Assembly: GCA_002491195.1 (NCBI GenBank)
Contig: DKVL01000030.1
Span: 1 to 19,006 of the forward strand
DNA: 19,006 nucleotides
Reading direction: 5' to 3'
From: Lachnospiraceae bacterium UBA7179
GTDB lineage: Bacteria; Bacillota; Clostridia; Lachnospirales; Lachnospiraceae
Under the pieces are notes generated by a model that was not told the DNA's origin, did no database searches, and saw only the letters and a program-made list of their open reading frames with translations. This document shows, in pieces, positions 13,899 through 19,006 of the stretch. Each line of letters begins with the position of its first letter. Within the stretch, counting starts at the first letter, position 1. The translations under genes and the position numbers were made by a program.

Positions 13899-14816
13899 TT
13901 AGTTATATAGAAATCGCCTAATCGCATCACGGTAAACATTTTGTTCGGGCAAATCAACAGCAGAAAATGCTTCCTGTACTTTGTATACGGTTGTACAATA
14001 TTCCTCTATAATGTCCAAGGGGCGGATTTTTCCATCTTCTAACGGCTTATCCATGAGATAATCATATGCTACAAAATGAATGGCCGCAGGCTGGGTAGGG
14101 AATTGCGGAAGTTTTTCTTTTCCGCCTAGCCGTTCAAGCACTCTGTTATAGACGGGTTTTGGACATACAAAATACAAACCACTCCGACAAAGTTCCTCTC
14201 GTTGAAGCACCTGCCCTTTGTAGATAATTTGTGGTATAATTCTTTTGGAAACATTTTCCCAATTTAGGCCAACAGTGTCCTTTTCAATGGTATGACGTTC
14301 AATCAATGCCCGACGTGCATTTTGGTATGTACCTGTTGTATCAATCGTTTGCACTTCGATGGCCGTGAATTCTACTAATTCACCATTTCCATCCAAACGA
14401 GCCAGAATCCAGTCCACATAATAGGAACCTCTTCCTTGGCGTTTTGGTAATGGAAGTTCACCACCCCATCCGTGTCCAAAGACAGCAACTGCGCCATTTT
14501 CAGTTTTCGCTTTTTCAACTGCCAATTTGCCAGCATAGAGGTTTAGTTTCATTCCGAAGGCTTTTTGTGCAATAGTTGAAAGCATCTTATAGTTCTCTGC
14601 ATAAATGCGATTGGGACAGCAGATTACATTTGGAGAGCCGGCGGTAACCTGCCGTACAGCACATACACCAGATAATGTTCGATTTACTTTATCACCAAGC
14701 ATTTTTGTACAGTATGATGAAAGAAAAGGGCATACCTGTCGAGAAATATTTTCCAATGCGGTTGTAGAGGTATCTTCAGCACGATACCCAAAAAACTCAA
14801 AAATGAATCCAGACAT
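13899..14816 (-). CDS. NotI-family type II restriction endonuclease
   Basis: This 305-residue protein resembles the NotI family, rare-cutter enzymes with an iron-binding Cys4 fold and a PD-(D/E)XK core. Cysteines suited to the metal site are Cys29 (VCPFL), Cys36, Cys52 (SGVCAV) and Cys66/67 (VICCPNRIYAENY). The catalytic set is Asp135 (YYVDWILARL), Glu154 and Gln156 (AIEVQT), matching the D...ExQ pattern of NotI. The length is somewhat under NotI itself, but the core looks complete. It starts 3 bp after the methyltransferase stop, with its GGAGG site inside the last methyltransferase codons, so methylase is made first. The recognition sequence cannot be read; I saw no GCGGCCGC in the window by eye. 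The dead IS lies downstream. Confidence 0.82.
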   Translation of the reverse strand: MSGFIFEFFGYRAEDTSTTALENISRQVCPFLSSYCTKMLGDKVNRTLSGVCAVRQVTAGSPNVICCPNRIYAENYKMLSTIAQKAFGMKLNLYAGKLAVEKAKTENGAVAVFGHGWGGELPLPKRQGRGSYYVDWILARLDGNGELVEFTAIEVQTIDTTGTYQNARRALIERHTIEKDTVGLNWENVSKRIIPQIIYKGQVLQREELCRSGLYFVCPKPVYNRVLERLGGKEKLPQFPTQPAAIHFVAYDYLMDKPLEDGKIRPLDIIEEYCTTVYKVQEAFSAVDLPEQNVYRDAIRRFLYN

Positions 14817-14819
14817 ATG

Positions 14820-16010
14820 TTAGTCCTCCGTTTCCAAAATTGATTTCAAGGATAAGCCTACTGCTTGAGCGAGTAATGGTGGAACAGCATTGCCTACTTG
14901 TGCAAACTGCTCAGACATATTTCCGGTAAATATAAAATGGTCCGGGAATGACTGTAAACGAGCAGCTTCCCGCACAGTAAATGAACGGTTTTGTTCATAG
15001 TGGAAGAACGCTCCCCAATGTGGATCGCATTTGGTCATAATCGTTGATGCTAATCCGTTGGGTAATACCCGACCATATCGTTTTGTATGGTCGGATTTTT
15101 TGGCTCGCTGCATCCCTTTTGGCAGCAGTTCATTTGGAATATCCGTCCAATTTCCACCGGGTTTGATAAACTCTAATCGTTTCAAGTTTATAGGAGAAAG
15201 CCGGGGCGCTTCGTGATTTATGACTCCAATTGATCCCGTTCGTGACCTGCGCTGGTAGTTACAATAGGCATCACATTGATACTCCTTTACCTTTTCTCCA
15301 TGCTCTCCGCTTGCCAATGGGGGAAGGTCGCCAATAGCTTCATGGACTGTGGTGAAATTTGCATTGGCTTCGGGGGAAGGTATTTGGATTATTGACTGTC
15401 CATCAAATGTGCTGGTGAAATTTGCGTGGATAGGTGCATGGTAAATTGGAGCAGGATAAGCTCCAGCTGGCAAAGTTCTGCCCCGGACGCCAAGGATGAT
15501 TGTTCTCCAGCGCATTTGAGGAACACCGTAATTTGGTGCGCCCAAAATTCTAACATCTGCTCCATATCCCAATTCTGCTAAAGCGTCTAAAATAGCATGA
15601 AGAGTTGCACCATGTTCAAATGAAACGAGACCAGGGACATTTTCAATCAATACTGCCCGTGGTGCAAATGCATCGACAAAACGCAGATATTCTTTGAAAA
15701 GGTGATTTCTTTCGTCAAGGGTGCTTCTTATCGGAGCGTTGATTGAAAACCCTTGGCAAGGAGGACCTCCTGCAATAAGGTCAAGTTCTTCCCGTTCAAT
15801 GTGAAGTTTATTTCTGACTTCATTTGCATCCAGTTCTCGTATATCCGCAGTGTGAACGATTGTGTTAGGATGATTTTTTTTGTATGTCTGTGCATATACA
15901 GGTACAATTTCAGAAGCAAATAAGCTATGAAATCCTGCTTCAGAAAGACCTTCAGAAAGACCGCCTGCACCTGCGAACAAATCAATCATTTTTAAGCTGT
16001 CTATGTTCAT
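14820..16010 (-). CDS. DNA (cytosine-5) methyltransferase of the R-M pair
   Basis: This 396-residue C5 methyltransferase protects the host sites of the linked nuclease. Motif I DLFAGAGGLSEG (10-21), motif IV GGPPCQGFS with catalytic Cys85, motif VI ENV (123-125), motif VIII QMRWR (165-169) and motif X QVGNAVPP (near 374-381) are in the normal order. The target-recognition region lies between about residues 190 and 335. All key residues are present and the length is typical, so the enzyme should be active. AAAAGGG lies 9-10 bases before the ATG. It is the first gene of a two-gene operon with the NotI-like nuclease. Confidence 0.93.
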   Translation of the reverse strand: MNIDSLKMIDLFAGAGGLSEGLSEAGFHSLFASEIVPVYAQTYKKNHPNTIVHTADIRELDANEVRNKLHIEREELDLIAGGPPCQGFSINAPIRSTLDERNHLFKEYLRFVDAFAPRAVLIENVPGLVSFEHGATLHAILDALAELGYGADVRILGAPNYGVPQMRWRTIILGVRGRTLPAGAYPAPIYHAPIHANFTSTFDGQSIIQIPSPEANANFTTVHEAIGDLPPLASGEHGEKVKEYQCDAYCNYQRRSRTGSIGVINHEAPRLSPINLKRLEFIKPGGNWTDIPNELLPKGMQRAKKSDHTKRYGRVLPNGLASTIMTKCDPHWGAFFHYEQNRSFTVREAARLQSFPDHFIFTGNMSEQFAQVGNAVPPLLAQAVGLSLKSILETED

Positions 16011-16248
16011 TGCATTAGCCCTTTTCTAATATGATAGAGTCTGTCATTTTATTGTATTGTCTAAGTAGCAATATATGGTTATGCTGCAGTACAAAGCAGT
16101 TCCATTTTAACCAATATATCTATTGTAAGATATTCGCTTTTTCTGAGTTTTGCCATAGATGTATGGACTCAAGTGTACAGTTGTAAATATTCATATTTTG
16201 ATGTCAGCTTTTGAAAAATCTTGTTGCCTTTTCTTCGGTCATCTGTTT

Positions 16249-16476
16249 TTATCGACCATGCTCCGCACTCCTTCCTGTCTTGATATGATGCAGAATGTCG
16301 CCATAGTCACAGTCCAGCACCTCGCATATCCTGCCGAGGACGGCTATTGAGACTTCCTGCTCTTTCCGCATCCGGGTCATTGTGTTTGGGGCGATTCCAG
16401 CCGCTTTCCGGAGATCGGATACACTCATTTTTTTATCAATCAATAATTTCCATAATGGATCATAGGACACGGACAT
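16249..16476 (-). CDS. XRE-family helix-turn-helix regulator
   Basis: This is a 75-residue single-domain Cro/C1-type DNA-binding protein. The fold is recognisable from LWKLLIDKKMSVSDLRKAAG (about residues 8-27), the recognition helix near APNTMTRMRKEQ, and the VLGRICEVLDCDYGDILHHI end typical of this small regulator group. It lies 238 bp upstream of the methyltransferase gene on the same strand. It could be the controller of the R-M operon or a leftover phage repressor; the prophage remnants lie on its other side. It has a strong promoter of its own with a palindrome next to the -35, which suggests autoregulation. Confidence 0.85.
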   Translation of the reverse strand: MSVSYDPLWKLLIDKKMSVSDLRKAAGIAPNTMTRMRKEQEVSIAVLGRICEVLDCDYGDILHHIKTGRSAEHGR

Positions 16477-16508
16477 AGTTTTTCTCCAGAGGGTAATGTT
16501 TGGTATCT

Positions 16509-16561
16509 ATTATAGGGCAGCCATGCACACTCTGTCAATTGGAATTCGCAATATGTTGCGA
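16509..16561 (-). promoter_or_regulatory. Promoter and operator of the XRE regulator gene
   Basis: On the minus strand consensus TTGACA (16533-16538) and TATAAT (16509-16514) are 18 bp apart. Just upstream of the -35, TCGCAA (16546-16551) and TTGCGA (16556-16561) form a perfect inverted repeat around a 4-bp centre, of the size bound by small XRE dimers. No copy of TCGCAA-N4-TTGCGA was seen before the methyltransferase gene. Confidence 0.7.
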
Positions 16562-16647
16562 TATTTTCTTTTTTGAAATCCAGTTTAAGCACAAAAGAGC
16601 AAGAAAAGCGGGCGGCTGATCAAGGTACCAGCGCCTGCTTCCCTCGG

Positions 16648-16971
16648 TTATTCATGGATGGGAGTGGCATCCATGATGGTGACCTCGCCGTTTTCCGGCA
16701 CCCATTCAGCGAGGTCTTCACAAACGGAAGTCCAGATGGAGCCTTCCGACTGCGGCGAGCTGACGCAGGTGGCGAGCTGACGGAAGATGCTCTCCCTGCG
16801 CAGGGCTTCCTGGAATTTCCTATTGCTGTCAGACGGCAGGATGAGCGTGTCATGCAGGGAATTCCCGCTCTGCATGATCTCACGAGGGACCTGGCCGCCC
16901 CGCATGGCTTTGTCCCAGAACGCCCTTTTGTATTCTGCCGTGCCAATCGTGTAGATGTCATATGCTGTCAT
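16648..16971 (-). pseudogene. Phage major capsid protein, N-terminal fragment
   Basis: From ATG at 16971, with an excellent AGGAGG site 7 bases upstream, 107 codons read MTAYDIYTIGTAEYKRAFWD, then ALRRESIFRQLATCVSSPQSEGSIWTS..., and DLAEWVPENGEV. This is the opening of an HK97-type major capsid protein, including the ...LAEWVPE.GE block that precedes the main fold. Full-length family members are several times longer. The frame ends at DATPIHE and no continuation is found in any frame before the XRE gene, so the rest has been deleted. GC content is clearly higher than in the R-M genes, which suggests a different origin. Confidence 0.65.
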
Positions 16972-17100
16972 AAAATCCCTCCTTGAAAATAATGTCATCT
17001 GCGCGGTTGGATGCTCTTTGGGGCGTCCAGCCGCACAGGTGGAAATAATGTGTCTGTGAAATATCAATGTGTTTATCTGCCAGGATTTACCTGGTGTGTT

Positions 17101-17388
17101 TTACACAGTTTTACCCGTGAATTTATCATATTTCCTGATGAGCCGTTTTGTAGCGGCGGGTCTGAGGTACTGGCATTGCACACAGGCTTCCATCATGATT
17201 TCAATGCTGCCGTAAAAATAGGAATGCCCGCGGTACTGCATACAGAAAAACTTATTCGTGGTAATATCCCTTAGGGCGAGCAGGAGCACGGCGTTTTCCT
17301 TGTTCTGCACGGCAATGTCCAGGATAAAAAAGCTGTCAAAGTCCACATTGCCCCGGAGGTAACGTGCGATTTTGCCTGGAAGTTTCAC
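17101..17388 (-). CDS. Hypothetical phage-region protein, 95 aa
   Basis: I call a GTG start at 17388, preceded by GGGAGGG about 6 bases upstream and overlapping the terminase stop as GTGA, which implies translational coupling. The protein begins with VKLPGKIARYLRGNVDFDSF, then ILDIAVQNKENAVLLLAL, and ends in a basic tail (ATKRLIRKYDKF). I do not recognise the family. It is in the same frame as the 5' part of the terminase gene, so a naive reading joins the two into one 246-residue protein; the RBS, overlap and frameshift argue against that. It may itself be truncated. Confidence 0.5.
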   Translation of the reverse strand: MKLPGKIARYLRGNVDFDSFFILDIAVQNKENAVLLLALRDITTNKFFCMQYRGHSYFYGSIEIMMEACVQCQYLRPAATKRLIRKYDKFTGKTV

Positions 17389-17841
17389 CGCAATCCCTCC
17401 CTTGCCGGGAGCAGCCGCTCCATCACGCTGTCCTGCGGCGTTGCGCCCTGGTATTCGGTGGAGCAGTTTTCCTTGACGATCTGGTAGAGCATCGCCCACA
17501 TCTGGTTGGACTGCTTCATATAGCTCTGTGCCATGCCGACGAACGGGGAGGCGATGGCCTGCTGTGTGGTCGGGTGCTTCGCCAGGAAGCCGAATTCCGA
17601 TATGGCCTGCTCGCACTGTATCCAGCGCGACACGCTCATGGCCGCAGAACTCCCCGCCGTTCTTCTGTTTCTCCCTCATATAATCTTTTGGCGCGGGCAT
17701 CTCCACACACTCCAGTGTGGCGGCTTCCGGCGCGCCCATCACCATGAGCGGGCGTTTGCCCGGATTGCCTGCCGCTATTTTTTCAGCCAGGGGCTTGGGC
17801 GGCCTCCCGCCCGTGCCTGGCATCGGCCCTCGTTTTCCCAT
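17385..17841 (-). pseudogene. Phage terminase small subunit (P27 family), frameshifted
   Basis: The first 62 or so codons from ATG at 17841 (AAAGGAG upstream) read GRPPKPLAEKIAAGNPGKRP, the typical opening of P27-type small terminases, which recognise phage DNA for packaging. Near 17640, around TTCTGCGGCC, the coding frame shifts. The continuation SVSRWIQCEQAISEFGFLAK then QQAIASPFVGMAQSYMKQSN lies in another frame and ends with a TGA at 17385. Together the two parts give a near-normal small terminase length of about 150 residues. One frameshift therefore inactivates an otherwise complete gene, unless it is a sequencing error. Confidence 0.7.
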
Positions 17842-17870
17842 ATGCTGCTCCTTTCCAGGAAAATCCCTTG

Positions 17871-17909
17871 AAAACTTATGTGGTTAATACCCCAAAAACT
17901 TATGCGGTT
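17871..17909. repeat. Short direct repeat AAAACTTATGYGGTT
   Basis: AAAACTTATGTGGTT (17871-17885) recurs as AAAACTTATGCGGTT (17895-17909), with 24 bp from start to start, just upstream of the terminase small subunit gene. The phasing is not an exact helical multiple. It may be a regulator site or a small tandem duplication. Confidence 0.45.
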
Positions 17910-17924
17910 TTTGTGCGTGTGCCT

Positions 17925-17951
17925 GCCCGCCCGTCAGGCAGGAGGGCGGGC
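17925..17951. other. GC-rich hairpin
   Basis: GCCCGCCC (17925-17932) pairs with GGGCGGGC (17944-17951). An alternative nested pairing, CCTGCC (17922-17927) with GGCAGG (17937-17942), is possible. There is no T-run, so intrinsic termination is unlikely. It lies between two broken minus-strand phage-region genes. Confidence 0.45.
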
Positions 17952-17976
17952 ACAGAGGTGAAGGCCGCCCCTGCGG

Positions 17977-18191
17977 CTAATTGATGCGGAAGCGGTTGCT
18001 GATACCGCTCAGGCAGAGGCCGGCCTTGCGGTCATGCTCATCCGTCCAGCGGGTTCCTGCTTTTTGCTGCACATGACCATCATCGGCACGCATTTAGGCG
18101 TTGCCAGCAGGTCAAACGGCTGATAGTGCGTAGTGCTGTTGTCGTAGTCCTCCAGGAAGCTAAAATCCATCTGATATTTTTGTTTCCCCAT
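17977..18191 (-). pseudogene. Small unidentified gene upstream of terminase, frameshifted
   Basis: From ATG at 18191 (AAAGGGAAC upstream) the frame reads MGKQKYQMDFSFLEDYDNST and YQPFDLLATPKCVPMMVMCS. After about 18055 the likely coding frame changes to GTRWTDEHDRKAGLCLSG and SNRFRIN, ending in a TAG at 17977; the unshifted frame instead ends at 18009. The second part has better codon use and a cleaner protein-like composition, so I read this as one gene of about 71 codons with a single frameshift. I do not know its function. It lies immediately 5' of the terminase remnant and shares its GC content. Confidence 0.4.
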
Positions 18192-18249
18192 ATGTTCCCT
18201 TTCCTTTCTCTGCCATAGCGGCAGAAGTAGTTGTTTTCCGGTTCCATTC

Positions 18250-18429
18250 TTAAAAACTATCTTTACATAAACATTCCATTGTACGTCCACCTACTTCCGC
18301 GGCTGACAGACGAATGGCCCGCCTGACAGTGGATGGGTGCAGGCTGAAAGTTCTTGAAGCCTGTGGATTGCAGTATTTAAGCCATTCCCAGGCATTGGTT
18401 GACAAAACTGACGGTAAAAGTCCATATCT
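18250..18429 (-). pseudogene. Possible fragment with helix-turn-helix-like tail
   Basis: A minus-strand frame without a good start reads LSTNAWEWLKYCNPQASRTF then LHPSTVRRAIRLSAAEVGGR to a TAA at 18250. An in-frame TAA at 18430-18432 closes it upstream; only TTG codons could start it, with no ribosome binding site. The S.HPSTVRRAIRLS segment looks like a DNA-recognition helix. It is probably the 3' end of a broken gene, but the support is composition only. Confidence 0.3.
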
Positions 18430-18616
18430 TTATTTATCTTATATATCTTTGTACTTTGTATTAATATATTTAAATACATACTTTTCCTGACTGCCCTAAA
18501 GAAAAGGAAAACCGTCAGTGCTGTCAGCCAGTTTAAAAATCCCTTTGGTTATAGGGGAGTGTGGGCATTCCATATTGTCAGCCGAATGTCAACTGCTGTC
18601 AGTGGAGTGTCAGTCA
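18420..18616. promoter_or_regulatory. Phased TGTCA repeats beside an AT-rich tract (origin-like)
   Basis: TGTCA occurs in the same orientation at 18576, 18587, 18597 and 18608, with spacings of 11, 10 and 11 bp, that is, once per helical turn. Further copies lie at 18522 (TGTCA) and 18513 (CGTCA). An unusually AT-rich stretch lies at about 18421-18485. Iterons next to an AT-rich unwinding region are the architecture of plasmid and phage-satellite origins; a multi-site operator is the alternative. No replication initiator is found in the window. Confidence 0.4.
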
Positions 18617-18814
18617 GGCCAGGAATTCCGCCGCATCGTCATAGCCGTATTCCCGGATGTACTGTTTTTTGCTCTCTGCCGTGAGCGTCAGGTTACGGTA
18701 GAAAGTCCCTTTTTCGCAGTGGACGCTCATCTCCTTGAACGTGGTGCCGAGGTGGGCGGCAAGCTCCTCCCGGAACTCGCGGGCCGTCTTTGCATAGCCG
18801 TTATTGTTGTCCTG
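18614..18814 (-). pseudogene. 5'-truncated C-terminal fragment of an unknown mobile-element protein
   Basis: The minus-strand frame from about 18814 reads GYAKTAREFREELAAHLGTT and FYRNLTLTAESKKQYIREYG, ending DDAAEFLA at a TGA at 18614-18616. Codon use is regular and GC-rich, so this is a genuine coding remnant of about 65 codons. There is no start: an in-frame TGA at 18815-18817 precedes it, exactly where the sequence character changes to AT-rich. I cannot name the family; the style is that of accessory proteins of integrative elements. Confidence 0.45.
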
Positions 18815-18818
18815 TCAC

Positions 18819-19006
18819 AGCGAGCACTCCTATAATAATTTTATTGCAAATAAAATTCAATTCGAAAATTTGCAAAAAAGACATCCCAATCTTGAATATA
18901 AATTAACAGATAAATGGCCTACTTATGGAGTCATTTCAGTTGAATACAAACAAAAAGAAAATAATTATATTCAAATTTTACTTTATACAGAGACCATGAA
19001 AGGTTT
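18819..19006 (+). CDS. Partial unknown protein, 5'-truncated, running off the window
   Basis: On the plus strand one frame stays open from about 18798 to the window end and reads SYNNFIANKIQFENLQKRHP, then LEYKLTDKWPTYGVISVEYK and NNYIQILLYTETMKG. Composition is protein-like, and AT-rich codons contrast with the GC-rich DNA to the left. There is no ATG and no ribosome binding site at its left end, only TTG codons at 18804 and 18807, so the gene appears to have lost its 5' part at the breakpoint. The family is not recognised, and the 3' end is outside the window. Confidence 0.5.

Noticed and set aside
17101..17841. A single 246-residue protein across the terminase region
   Set aside because: The first part is terminase-like and the last part is a separate gene with its own RBS and GTG start. 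The middle (about residues 66-150) is out-of-frame sequence; the true terminase continuation is in another frame.
18291..18479. 62-residue minus-strand ORF
   Set aside because: Its first half is translated AT-rich tract. Another frame over the same bases gives a better protein-like sequence ending at 18250.
18518..18835. 105-residue plus-strand ORF
   Set aside because: It runs antisense to the GC-rich minus-strand coding remnant and across the TGTCA array, without a ribosome binding site.
1..19006. CRISPR array, tRNA, rRNA or riboswitch
   Set aside because: No regularly spaced identical repeats with unique spacers, no cloverleaf-like segments with TTCRANNC boxes in place, and no recognisable riboswitch core were seen by eye; a covariance search was not possible.

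Overview
The window looks like an accessory stretch of a Lachnospiraceae-type (Clostridia, Bacillota) chromosome. The evidence is gene content and style, not a marker gene: AGGAGG-type ribosome binding sites, sigma-A promoters of the TTGACA/TATAAT type, an Rpn/PD-(D/E)XK 'transposase', HicAB, a BcrA-like ABC transporter with a two-component system, a cytoplasmic GH2 enzyme, AzlCD, and GC-richer mobile remnants at the right end. No rRNA or tRNA gene and no CRISPR array was recognised.

Layout. (1) 1-1830: an Rpn-family nuclease gene (+) between two 158-bp direct repeats that share an offset of exactly 1606 bp and are about 92% identical. The repeats carry the decayed 3' end of an unidentified gene. 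(2) 1829-2482: a hicA-hicB toxin-antitoxin operon (-), with a perfect 14-bp-arm inverted repeat over its -35 box. (3) 2617-6487: a (-) cluster of OmpR-type regulator, ABC ATPase, ABC permease and histidine kinase, the usual arrangement of a peptide-antibiotic sensing and efflux module. The kinase carries a tandem 26-residue duplication beside its phospho-acceptor helix. (4) 6720-10065: a GH2 glycosidase (-) and an SPL-family radical SAM protein (-), with hairpin-forming intergenic repeats between and beyond them. (5) 10066-11083: azlC-azlD (+), branched-chain amino acid export. (6) 11143-12375: a family 2 glycosyltransferase (-) with an extra C-terminal domain, followed by 600 bp of non-coding DNA holding a MITE-like element and a terminator.

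(7) 12992-19006 is a mosaic island. It holds a dead IS4-type transposase fused by deletion to the last third of a DHHW-type gene; an apparently intact NotI-like type II restriction-modification pair (C5 methyltransferase, then NotI-family nuclease, -) with an upstream XRE regulator; and a collapsed prophage or phage satellite (major capsid N-terminus, frameshifted P27 terminase small subunit, frameshifted small genes). After these come a helically phased TGTCA repeat cluster beside an AT-rich tract, and finally a breakpoint where two 5'-truncated genes meet head to head.

How the parts work together: the ABC module and two-component system should form one signalling and resistance unit. The R-M pair is translationally coupled and may be controlled by the XRE protein. 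HicAB and the R-M system are both stabilising or defence functions sitting in repeat-rich, recombining DNA. I found no clearly new multi-gene system. The least ordinary signals are the repeat-flanked Rpn unit, the kinase duplication, the read-through-blocking hairpin of the dead IS, and the origin-like repeat array at 18.4-18.6 kb.
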